NCBI GenBank assembly: GCA_026168455.1
Contig: CM047431.1
Location: forward strand, 29,955,958-30,019,957
Reading direction: 5' to 3'
From: Theocolax elegans
Lineage: Eukaryota > Arthropoda > Insecta > Hymenoptera > Cerocephalidae
DNA length: 64,000 bases
The notes under the pieces were generated by a model that worked only from the letters and a program-made list of their open reading frames with translations, ran no database searches and was not told where the DNA came from. Every line of letters begins with the position of its first letter. Position 1 is the stretch's first letter. Below, piece by piece: positions 42,068-53,672 of this stretch. The position numbers and the translations under genes are program-made.

Positions 42068-43428
42068 TGTATTCTAATTTTTTAAATTCGAAATATCGCA
42101 CATATTTTTAATTAGTCTTCGACAAATCACACCCCCCTCACTCAATATTACTATATAATAAAAATTACGTACCTTCATTAGTATTGTCGGCATCGTCTGT
42201 TTCACATGGTTTGGTCTCATTTTTACAGTCTTCTGTTTCACTTTCGTTGCTATCACTATCTGATGGTAGTTCAATAACCTCCGTACATACTCTACTTGAT
42301 GACGGTTTAATATCTCGTACTATAATTAATTATAAAAATTTTACTAAGTCCTCTAAATATATTGAATAAATATGAAACGTTTTTAAATTACCATTTTTTA
42401 CAGCACATTCCGGTATTAAATTATCATCTTCCGATGTTCTACTTGTCGATGGTTCATTATCTTTCACTGTAAATAATTACAAATAAAGTGATTTACTAAC
42501 ACTTTTAAATTACCACTTTTTAAATCACATTTTGATATTAAACTATCACCTTCTAAATCCTCCTCCATTTGAAGTAACACTGTAAATATAATTAATTTCT
42601 CGTTACATTACTCTGATACATATAAATTCAGCGTAATAATGACGAAGAATCTCGATAGGTACTTACTATATTTTTGTAAAATCTCATTTGCCTCAGGATG
42701 TCCTTGAGGACATAACGTTTGATAACACTTATCACAATTTCTAAAATATATTTGTTTTGAAAAAGGCCTAATTTATATAATTTTTTTATGGTAGTTAAAC
42801 GACAATGTAACAAAATGGATTTCAATTTATTTAAAATCACGTTCGTTTGTAAAGAATACAAATCGCTTCTTTTCATATATTGCGCTATAGTACGAATCAT
42901 AGGTTCGTAATTGATCACAATACGAAGAACACAAAAAAACACGCTAACCGCGTGAAGCTTTGTTACGCGTTCCATGACTTTTGCAGAAGAACTGATTGAA
43001 TAGCTTTGTAAAATATAATATACATTATATACTTCGAAATAGACACTCGACAACTGCTGAATAATGAACTTTATATATTTTACGTTTGAGGAAAACCTGT
43101 CATCTTAACTGATTCATCGTATCGTACAATTTTATTATAAACGAGTGGTTGAGAAATTAAAACAGCTAATTTTTGAAATATCATTCATGTTAACTTATCA
43201 CCTTACAGTATAAACTTACGATATATAGAAATTTATTGTTAAAATATAAAAATGGAATTTCATACTGTAAAAGTAAGAACAAACCGTGTGAAACAGACGA
43301 TGTCGATAATACTAATAAATGTATGTAATTTTTTATTATAAAGTAATATTAGGCGGGATCCATTTTGACGAAGACTTATTAAAAATATGTGCGATATTTC
43401 AAATTTTAAAAATTAGAAGTGTAGTTTC
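42068..43428. repeat. Inverted repeat around a spliced-gene fragment
   Basis: About 155 bp at 42068-42229 are repeated in reverse complement at 43272-43428 at roughly 80%. The left arm covers the last exon of the gene fragment and its donor, so the right arm is a partial inverted duplicate of that exon (both contain GTGAAACAGACGATG). Confidence 0.7.
42173..42740 (-). pseudogene. Four-exon gene fragment of unknown family
   Basis: On the minus strand four open blocks with consensus splice sites: 42667-42740, 42514-42579, 42392-42466, 42173-42319. All junctions are phase 1 and the spliced frame has no stop (about 121 residues). Introns are 87, 47 and 72 nt. Exon 1 is Cys-rich (NCDKCYQTLCPQGHPEAN), possibly a zinc-binding turn. 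Exons 2 and 3 share a pattern (D-S/N-L-I-x-x-C). Exon 4 is acidic and Ser-rich (ELPSDSDSNESETEDC). A longer frame at 42628-43053 in this strand overlaps exon 1 in another phase and is probably chance. Ends are unknown: exon 1 needs two bases from an upstream exon, and the last donor GAAG|GTACGT leads right into the GA array. Confidence 0.55.
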
Positions 43429-44118
43429 TTACTTTAATTCTTACGAGAAATAGAGTAATTATTATTTCGAAAGTAATAAAATTTTCAGTCATTTTGTATT
43501 TTGTTCAATATTTCGAATTCCAAATAATAGATAAATAACTTTTAAAATATTTTTTGTTCATTTATATATCTTAATGAAAGTTAAATTCAAATATTTGCGA
43601 GTGATATAGTTGTCTGTATTACCGATTATATGTTCTTGGTCAATTCTATAGTTTCCTGCATTATCGGTACTTTTTCTAGTCAAATTCTGTGATAATTTTA
43701 AAAGGTATTCAGTTGAATATTTGTATTACAGACGTGTGTATCGTCCTATACGCAATTTTATTGAATATTTATGTTTCTATGTTTTTTTAATGTTTGATTT
43801 TTTACTTAATTTAAATGAACATTTAATTGAAATATTAAATTAATTAATTTTTAATCAATTATTATCAATTAAAAGAGAAAAAAATGTGATGTCGATTGCC
43901 TTCTGATTTTTGTGAGTATTCTGTCAATTAATTATTTAGTCTTGTTGCTATGTTATTATTTAAAAATTGTAATATATTTGAATTTTATAGACATGTAATG
44001 ACATTTAGAAATACTTGACAATTTCATAAACGCTATGTGATAATAAAGTAAAAAACTTTTTTGTTCATGACGATTATACTTATTCAATGTATTAATTATT
44101 ATTAATAAAGTTTATCAT
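43429..44118. other. Non-coding AT-rich DNA
   Basis: No gene or long repeat recognised. The right end leads into a hammerhead-like motif, so part may be a decayed Penelope-like pLTR. Confidence 0.35.
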
Positions 44119-44154
44119 CTGAAGATGGAGACAAATATGTCTTCAAAACGTTAT
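44119..44154 (+). ncRNA. Decayed hammerhead-like motif
   Basis: CAT, CTGAAGA, a stem GGAGAC/GTCTTC with one G-T pair, AAAA instead of GAAA, CGTT, ATG. CAT/ATG can close stem I. It follows an AATAAAG stretch as do the intact motifs at 11.3 and 13.7 kb. Probably inactive. Confidence 0.4.
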
Positions 44155-44402
44155 GCATTTAGATATTCAAATTGACACTTTAAAGCAATCGATAATTATA
44201 ACCAAAAATTTTAGTTAAACAAAAAATTGTAAGGTAAAAAAGTACCAATAGCTGGACACTGCAGTAGCTCAAAATCACATTTCTTTAAATATTAAATAGA
44301 AAAACAGATGAAATTAAAATTTTGTTTTCTTCTAAGAAATAAACTTTAGGTTTAATAAAAGGAAACCATAAACAATCAAATACATGAAATTTATTGTTAT
44401 AA
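44155..44402. other. Polinton right subterminal DNA
   Basis: AT-rich, nothing recognised. Confidence 0.35.
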
Positions 44403-44767
44403 ATTAAAGAAAATATTGGTAACGTTAATGTCGATGAGGGGGCACGTGTCATAGGTATCATCGGATACTATACACTATCAGCGTGTTAGACACAGATGGA
44501 TCATCTGCTAAATCGTCAAAACAATTGCGAACGCACGAGTCGTAGCGACCTTGAATACTATGCACTATCAGCGAGGTGAAAAAGTTTGTCGATGAGAGCC
44601 ACGTGTCATAGGTACCATCGGATACTATGCACCATCAGCAGGTTAGACACCGACGGATCATCTGCTAGGTCATCAAAAAAAAACAATTGCGAACGTACGA
44701 GTCGTAGCGACTGACCTCATGAGTCATGTTTGTTTGGGTGCGCTATAGTGCCCCCCTAACTACTACT
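44403..44767 (-). repeat. Polinton right terminal inverted repeat, internally duplicated
   Basis: Reverse complement of the left repeat but 365 bp against 184 bp. The block with GAGTCGTAGCGAC, the TAGCAGATGATCC box, and CATAGTATCCGATG occurs twice. The terminal AGT triplet is present three times against two on the left. Confidence 0.9.
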
Positions 44768-44773
44768 TCCAAT

Positions 44774-47700
44774 ATTCAGTCAAAACTATGCCATTATTTT
44801 TTTCGAATTTTCACTCGTCTACAACAGGTAATATTACTATTTATCTATACACACCTGGTCGATTATCTATTTTTTCTCTTTCTCTCTAATTATTCTATTT
44901 GCTCGTATTTTTGTTGTTCGGTATTTAAGTAGTTTTGCGAAATCGGCGAGATTTTTTTTTCTTAAGATTTCCAACTCGCGTATTTGTAAATGTTTTGCCG
45001 TTGTAGATAGATTTATTGATTCACTGTTTTTCTCTCTTTTTCTTACTTGTTCTTGCTTTTGCTCGTATGCTCTAAGGTTTTGCAATCATTTATATAAATT
45101 TTCGACCTTTAAATATACTTATATTACATAAATACATAAAGAATAGTAAAGTCAAAAATTTACTCATTTAAGGTTCCGTTTTTACTCTTTGGGGTTAAGA
45201 GTGTGCAATGAAAGTTTTTTAATTTTACTGAATTTTCCTGAACGAAATGTCAGACCCAAATTACACGGATCTACACCTTTCATCATGAATATTATAATTA
45301 ATATATTAAATTAAAAATCTAAAAAAATTCATGCAGGTAGCTTAAAACAAAAGCAAGGGCATAGCGTTTTGATTTTTTTAAAAATAATAATTTTTTTAAT
45401 AATAATTGAGTAAACAATTTTTAGACGCTAATTATTAGTAAATAAGTCATAAACTTTCAACGCAAACATTGTAATTTTAAATAACCAATTTAAAAATCTG
45501 GAAAATTTTGGGTATATTGCTAAAACATTCAGACTAAGACATTCATTGCTAAGACATTTGTAAGTTTTAATAATCACAAAATATAAATTAAAAATAGATG
45601 GATTTCGTTAAACAGTAGATAAAGTAAACATTTTTTTTGAAAATAGTTTATAAGAACAATACGAAAAAAATATCTCACTTCTGCGCTGAAGCGTACAAAT
45701 TTTTTAGCGACTTTACAATGCGATGGCTTTTGTTATTGGCATTGAAAAAATTTTGCTTCCACATACTTCGATGTAGAATTTTGTGCTCTTTCAGAATCTC
45801 TAGTCAAATATTTGGCCAGATTTAAAGGAGAAATGACAAAATCAATTTAAATACTACAAAAAACACCAACATTATAATTAAAAAAAACTTTTACTTCATT
45901 TGTTTTCAGAATGTTATTACAAATATAATCTATGCTCAAAATATGAAGAAAGGTTAAGAGAATATTTGTTGCTTAACTCAGTATTTTTTGAATAATACAC
46001 GTTTTTTCAAATTATTGTTAATTTATCGAATAAGTAACCTTGAATCATCAAAATAAATTATACATTATAGATTCTTTGATAAACATAAATATCTCACCAT
46101 ATACTTCATACATGGCGGGATCTATATGGCGATCGTAAATGTATCAAAAAAGTAACAAATTGTAAATTTTCATACATTTCAGGCCTTATTTGCAGATTAT
46201 AACGTAGATAAAAAATTTGTTTCACTAAAAAATTACTGGTTTAAAGTACAACTATTCTTTTCGCGTTTCTTCACATTTTGAGTGTACATTACATAAAAAT
46301 ACAATGTATGGTATGGTAAAAAATACTTGTCGATTATTCCGCTTTGATTTCAGTACTTTCTATTGCAGAAACTTTTTATGGAGTTTAAGCAAAATATAAG
46401 TAGAAATAGGATGGGAGTAATAATTAAAGATTTTTTTATCAGATATCATTTTTGAAAGTGTGATTGGAAACCATACTTGCGAATGTTGACATCTTCGTAA
46501 GTGTTTTATATAAAGTACTGTCTAGAGGCACAAATTTAACGTGGAATATTTAATAATGAATAATAAAATTACTGAAAGTGAAACTCTAATAATCTATATT
46601 AATACTTTGGTCCGCTAGTATGAAAATATTTATCTTGAAATACGCTCACGAATGCTATATAATTGAGTAAGAATGTTCTCAAATGTCAAGCAACTCTTAT
46701 AAAATTTTACTTTTAGCCACCTTGCGCTTAACTATGTGTTAAAATGTGTTACATTCACTACAAGCTTAAGCAGACTGTCCAAATTAACCTTTCAGACCAA
46801 AGCCAGGTTTATTTGAAACTTTAGATATATTGTTATGCACTCCATGTGGAAAGTAAAGACAAAGTAATTCAGTATAAAGTTATAGATTCCTACAGCCAAA
46901 ATTTGACATTTTCATTCAATTTTACTGTCACTTACTAGTAACTTTTTACTGGATTTTTTCACTTTAATTTCCACATAGAGAACATAATAACATATCTAAA
47001 GGTTAAAAAACCTTTGTTTGGTCTAAAAGTTAGTTTTGGAAAGTTTCAATTCTGTAGTGAATATACTGCATTATAATGAATAGTTAGCGAAAGGTGTCTG
47101 AAGCTAAATTTTTATGGGTGTCGCTTGAGATTTGAGAATATTCTACTCAATTATAGTTTATGTGGGATTATTTTAAAGATAATGTAGTTTTCATATAAGT
47201 GGATCAGAGTAGGAAATATTTCTGTTAAGAAAAGTTATTTAATGTAACACTTTATTTTTCTTGCAAATTTTCAACAAAATATTACATATTTTTGAAGTAG
47301 AAAAAGAACTTATGTGGAAATAAATAATATTCTGTAATATAATATTTATTGCATGATTTTTGTAGAAAATTTTTCTTTATATTTTGCAACGCTATCTCTA
47401 TAATTCTACTCCCATTAAATAACATTCAAAATTTTAAAAAAGTTTTAATTATTTTTTATGGTTAACTGTTACTTACTTATTAGTAATGGGAAAGTAATTA
47501 AGTTATATATTTTTAAGAAATGTGTAATGAAGTCTTTATAGAGTTAAAAACATGTAATTAATGTGACAGAAAAGAATGAAAATATTATAAAAATGATTTA
47601 ATAAAATTTAGCTTAAAAAAATAGCATTTTTAGACCTTGTTTTCGGTTACTATGCAGTTTCGGTACTATGGTTCGGTTAGTATGCAGTAATTAAAAATGG

Positions 47701-50061
47701 TGCTGCTATAAAACAAGCTTTACTGCAACTTTTGGGTCACTAATAGTCTGTTTTAAGAAATATATAAGTGATTAATGGAATATCATGTGGTAAATACTTT
47801 TATTTAAAGTTTTTTAACTCGTAAACAATTGCGAGTAATAATTTGCATAGAATAGTCATCATAATGTACGCAATCTAAGTATTTGTTTGAAACTCGTTTG
47901 TTTTACAATTCCTTTTCTGCTTATAGCCCTTAATTAATCAAAATTAACTGAAAAATAAGTAAAAATATAACTATGTAATAAATTAATGTTGCATTAGTTT
48001 TCTAAAATAGAATGTTGTATTTTTGAACGTCACTTATTAACTTATTAATTTTAGTGCACACATTTTCAATACAAATGTATAGGGGGTTTTTGAGGGTGCT
48101 TTTTCAGAGTCCTGCAACTTGACTTTATAAAAGAAAACGTTGTGTTCTGCATTTCTGAAGTTCCAAAACCCTGGTTTTAAACATTTTTCTCCCTTTTAGT
48201 TTTATCTAAATGGTGGTTTTTATGAAATAGCATTATATTAAACTTCATGATTTTTTCTCGAGAAATATGAAGTTTACGAAAAAATGTTCATCTCTAAGTA
48301 TAATGTTCAACTCTGTTATACTCTAAGCAATTCTAAGCGTTATTTGTTGCTGAAATTTTTTTCGTAACTTCATACTTTTCGAAAAAAAATCATCAAGTTT
48401 AATATAACGGTATTTTATAAAAATCGATACAATTTTCTACATTTTCATGTATGTACCTTTGTCATCACACCATTATTAACCATTTCTTAACAAATTGCAT
48501 GGTGTTTGTATATATAATGAACCACGACATAGGTGAAGTAATTGATCTCAATCGATCAAGTGCACCATCATCAGCATTACCTTTGACTGGTTAGAAATCA
48601 TTATCTCATTTAATATTTAACTCCTTTTAATACATTACTAATCTTTATCGCTTTTTTCTTACTGTAGCTTAAGAAGTGGGTCGTAATATGTGACTTTCGT
48701 GAGCAACTGCATAAATATTAACTATTCAAATGAATTTCTGAACCCAGCGAGGCTAATGAGAAACGCCATAAATGGGTAAATTGCGTCACATTTATCGTAT
48801 GATATTTTTCGATTTAGTGTGCGTAAAATTCGATTTTACAGATTGCTGGTCTTTTAAACATCGCATTTATGCCCACGGAATGAAAAATATTATTTGATAT
48901 ACGTGCAAAGATTATTTTCGAGTCGTGCGAATTACCCTCGCTTCGCTCGGTTGATAAACTCGCACTCATTATATCGAACAATATCATTATTATACCACGC
49001 CTATTCGTGCATTTTTCACTGCAACGTTAGCCCCCAAGCATTTAGCGAGGGGCTTGGATGAAGTAAGGGCGGTTTTATGCCATGCAGTGCTAAAAAGAAT
49101 TATTTTATAAATTTGTTTCCCTTGATTTGAACTTTTTTGAAATTTGAGCCGTCGAATGAAATGGATTATATAATATTTTTAAACTTCTCACAAAACTTCT
49201 CACAAAACTTAAGCGTAAAGCGCTTAGAAAATTAAACCCTATACGAAAAATTGTTTTCTTATCCCGCACACCGAAAGTACGTAGTTTCGTAGCAACCATA
49301 GCCAGCAGAAAGCGTCACTTTTGTGGTAAGCTACAGATATACACGCGCTCTGATTGGCTGGGTAATTTTCCGATTGCCTGCTTAAAAGATAACAACAAAA
49401 ACAAAAAAGGAGCGAGAACTTTTCGCGCACATGTTCATGCATTCAACCTATTATGCTATTTAACCATTCAATTGCACTTTTAATATAATTACTTGTAAAT
49501 TCAACAAAGAAAATCAATAAGACATTTTATGTCATTACAATTAAACTAAAAAAAATATTTGTTACTTCAATAATAAAATTGTAATTTTCATAGCTTTTTT
49601 TTCATTTTAGTATGCACCTAATAAACATTCACCTCGTTTTTGCAAAAGTCGGGCGGGCATAAGAAATAACCCCGATTACTAGCCTTAAAATCAAAATTGG
49701 AAAATATAGTAATGGAACGCAGCGCGTTACGTCGTTGTCTGCAGAGGTCGTGCCGAGCGCCCTAACAGAAAAGCAAAGACATTTATATATACCTGTAAAT
49801 ACATGGGGTGATAGGCTTCTAGGTTATTTTATTAGTTATTATTAATTATTGAACGTACTTTTGGTGTCCGGAATAAGAAAAATAGTATTCGACATACGGT
49901 CAGATAGTTTGATATCCTGTCGTGCGTTATATGGCGTCCTCGGCTTCGCCTCGAACGTCATACTACGCACGACAGAAAATCAAACTTTCTTATCGTAATA
50001 TACTATTTATTTTCTTACACTATCACGGAAAGTACTGTGTCTTCTATAGTCACCTAAAGGG
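44774..50061. other. AT-rich non-coding DNA
   Basis: No convincing gene on either strand; open frames are under 80 aa and without motifs. Small repeats: a GTCAGACCCAAATTACA end at 45249, an inverted repeat at 48217-48426, and a hairpin at about 49908-49985. A CpG-richer patch lies at 48910-49060 and 49660-49780. Confidence 0.5.
48217..48426. repeat. Inverted repeat with about 70-bp arms
   Basis: TTTTTATGAAATAGCATTAT... through GAAGTTTACGAAAAAA is repeated in reverse complement from 48352. The loop is about 65 bp. Confidence 0.7.
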
Positions 50062-50356
50062 GATGTCAGACCCAAATTGCAGGGATCAACACCGTTAAAT
50101 TCAACATTTATTATTTAAAACATTGAATCAAATATCTGAAAAAATTCATACATGTCTGAAAGATTGACTTTTAAGTAAAAATAATTGTTCTAATAATAAT
50201 TTATTACAGCTGTTCGGTCGAAAATTTATGCTTTTTTTGACTAATAATTACTGATCAAAAATTGTTTATTTAATTATTAAAATCAATTATTTTTCAAATC
50301 TATTAGATATGATTTTTAAATAAAGGTGTAGAATTCTGTAATTTGGATCCTACATC
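50062..50356. repeat. MITE-like element with 32-bp terminal inverted repeats
   Basis: GATGTCAGACCCAAATTGCA at the left pairs with the reverse complement of TGTAATTTGGATCCTACATC at the right, about 75% identity over 32 bp. No coding sequence. The same end occurs at 45249. Confidence 0.6.
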
Positions 50357-51389
50357 TTCTTAACGAGAATGTGCATTTGTTATGCTTCAAACGTGCTCAA
50401 TATTTATCAGATATATAATTAAGTTTTTTCTCTTTAGCTATAAAACATTAGAGTACCAATGTTTTGTATTAAGACAAATGATTTACAAGTATATATTACA
50501 AGTATATATTACAAGCTTATATTGCATGAACTACCCAAATGTAATATTTTTTTTAATAGTTGGTAATTATACGAGTGTAGAAATCATAAAAAAAAATACT
50601 TTTTTACCCTAATCATCTATAAAGTCCACTTTATTGACCCCTACAAAGGGAGTCAAATTGTATTTTATTGCCTTGATTATTTTATTTTCCATAGACTTAT
50701 TTTATTCACCTTAGACCCACTTTATTCATCGTGAACTTATTTTTGCTTCCTTGTATAAAGAATTGTGATAGTAAAAAAAATTTTCTAAATTTATCCGATA
50801 TTGATGTTTGGACACTCAGGGAATCGAAAAAATGTGTATGGATTGTGTATGTAAACATTTAATATCTTTGGCTCTATATCAAACTGATTGAACTCTATTC
50901 CAGCTCAATCAACATGTTTTTGAAGCCGTGCTTAAAGTAAGATAAGATAATAATATAATGTGTAAATTTAAGCCACTCTAAATGCATCGTTTTTATCTTT
51001 CAACACTTATTTTAGCCTTTTCCTACAAATACAAAATTAAATTTATTATATTAAATTAAAAATACCAAAGAATACTGAAAAAATTGAGAAGTTTATAATA
51101 ATAAATTGTTGTCAAATAAAGTGGCTTTTCATATGATCAGGATGAAAAATTTCATAGGGACTTCGGGACTAAAAAGCCATTATTTGTTTTGCTCCCTAAG
51201 TGCATAAATAAGTCTCTGATAAGGACATGCCAGACTGCATCATTTTTAAGTTTTGTGTAATTCTGATTGGTAAATTGCAATTTTGTTCAAATCATACGAG
51301 CAACTTGTAACAATAGTAAAAAGTACTTCATATATTTAGTAAGTATTTAAATATATTTTAATTAATAGAAATTTGTATTTTTTAAATAG
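50357..51389. other. Non-coding AT-rich DNA upstream of the split gene
   Basis: No exon recognised with confidence. Open frame 50382-50612 has no motif. Confidence 0.35.
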
Positions 51390-53504
51390 ATATAACAAAT
51401 CTAGATGAATATGCAGCGTCTACATTACAAAGTGGTAAAAATACATAGCACTTGAAATCACAGCAGGATCAAAGGAAATTCATGATTGTGAGGATTTAAC
51501 ATTAAGTTCTATCTCCACAGGAAATTGTACAAAAAAGCCATAATTTTCTCCTAAACGTTTTTATTCATCTGTAGTACCAGCTCATGTACAAAATTTACAA
51601 CATATTGTGAGACAAGACAATCCTTTAAATTTGAGTTTAAAAACACAACCGCCTTATCGTTATAACTCTTATACGAATACAACGCAAGTTTATAATCAAA
51701 ATATTAGACCGCTTCTACATAATTATAACGTGCCTATCAACGAATCTCAAGATTATAGACAATACGCAAAACCATTAGCTTACAGTTCTCAATCGTCTCC
51801 AACTGGTCAAGACCAATATTCTTATTGGAGTAAGCAGAACATTCCTTCTCAAAGTTTTGATTCAACAATAGCACAGGTTTATACTCGAAATGTGCAAATA
51901 ACTCCACAGCAAAACAATTCTCCAAATTTAGATTTAAGCGCGCAGTTTGTCCATTATCAACATTTACCTCAGGACCACGATGAAAATGTAACATCACCAA
52001 GCCATAATATTAATTCGTTGAATAAGGAACATCAATTAACCACACCTAGCCAAGAGCAACGTAATTATTAACTGTAAATAATTTTTTTTTGGAAACTACT
52101 TCACCAACTCACAGTTCAAATGTGCAAGGAAATAATGTTCGAAGCAATGTTTCCAAAGATACTCAAAGTCATAATATTGAAGGTACTACTTTCTTTCTCC
52201 TTAATGGATTTATTTATTTATTTATTTATATTTCATTTTACTTTTCCATTTAACGTATTTTTATCGTAACCAGCATACGTCGGACCATATAACTGGTTAC
52301 AATTTTATTTACAGAGCAACGTTGTAAATTGAAATATCGCTTCTTATATTTTACGTTATTGAATATTATTGAGGGAACCATATACCATATTCTATGATAG
52401 ATCGTTATCGAATTGTATATAATTTAATCTAATTTTATGAAGTCTACTATTAATATTCCTATCAAAAGTATTTTTAAAATTTTTTTATTACAAAAAATAA
52501 TATGCATTATTTTTTCAGAAACATCATTAAAACTTAATAATTTTATTTATCAAGTAAAGAAAACAGATTATTTTAGTCTTTCGAAAATTGCACATATTAT
52601 ATTTTTTTAAATTCGATGAACCCAATCGTATGAGTAAGTTATGAGTATACTGAAAAAAAAATTCACTCCAAAATAATGTTTTATAACAATATACTGTGAT
52701 GTTTGTAGCATATCTGCAGAAAGGCTAGAATTTTTTGCCAAAAGTGCGTTTGAACTTTTTGGAGATCCTTACTTAAAAGAAAGATTTTATTGTCGAGCCG
52801 CACATAAGCGTAACGCAAGTGGTGCATTTCAGCAAGCTTATATTTCTATAAGAGAGAAAGATATAACAATTGGAGAAATCCAAATTAGTAAATCAAAGCA
52901 GTCGATAAAAAGAAAGCGATCCAACTCAGGTAAACATCATTACGATATAATTTTTACTTTGTACGTTTTTGAAATTCGTGGAGCAACTGGCTCAAAAAAT
53001 TTAATTAGCGACATTTTAATTACCCTTCGTAATCTTCTTCCGACTGTACCGTTGTTTCAAACAAAAAAACATTATTTTTATAAATGATATATACCATATT
53101 TTCTAAAGGTTAGGCCTATATTATTTATAAATTACTACGTTTTGTGTATTATGCACAGTACCTATCAATAGCCAAATTAAAAATTCTAATTCTTATGCAC
53201 AAATTCTATACATATTAATGATTGTTGTTATTTTGTTATTCTTTGGTTATTGGACACTTATTTTAAAATATTTATAGTTCTCCTACAAGTGTAGTCCATA
53301 TAGTTAAACATTGTTTAGACATAACCAATTATAATTGGCATTTTCTGTTCAAGATTTTGACGATCTACTAAGTTTTTTTTTAATATTTTAAAATTCGAAA
53401 GCTTTTTCACGCAGTATTGGTTATACAACAAATATTTTACACTAATCTATGCAACATATAAATCGATTTAAGGCCGACCAAGACACGTCAGCATATCTTT
53501 AAGA

Positions 53505-53672
53505 ATTGAGAAATTGTTACTTTTTCCTTCAGTAACAACTTATAGACTTAATGCCAGCAAAAATCTATATTATTCCACACTCAAATAAAATAGGCACTTT
53601 CCGACCTTGAAAATTGGGATAAAAGCAGTATATATTTCCCGCAAATGCACTTCCGGAACAGAAGTTCTATTA
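53505..53672. repeat. Direct repeat, copy 1 (168 bp)
   Basis: ATTGAGAAATTGTTAC...GAAGTTCTATTA, over 95% identical to 55209-55376. It lies within the large last intron of the split gene. Copy 1 is joined directly to GTGGGTC; in copy 2 the same GTGGGTC follows 47 bp later. Confidence 0.85.

Larger units (their letters stand above)
15289..44767 (-). mobile_element. Polinton/Maverick DNA transposon, 29.5 kb with nested insertions
   Basis: AGTAGTTAGGGGGGCACTAT at 15289 returns in reverse complement at the right, ending CCCCCCTAACTACTACT at 44767. The 6-mer TCCAAT flanks both ends (15283-15288, 44768-44773), the duplication length established for Polintons. Inside are the hallmark genes: protein-primed polymerase B, retroviral-type integrase, packaging ATPase, adenain-type protease, major and minor capsid proteins. 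About 14 kb of the right half is later insertions (foldback at 27683, LINEs and TC arrays 29.8-42 kb, exon block 42.1-43.4 kb). Confidence 0.93.

Noticed and set aside
40234..42101. Open frames of 238 aa (plus) and 190 aa (minus)
   Set aside because: Products of TC and GA arrays, with no coding signal.
42628..43053. 141-aa frame on minus strand
   Set aside because: It overlaps a well-spliced exon in a different phase and crosses its donor; likely chance.
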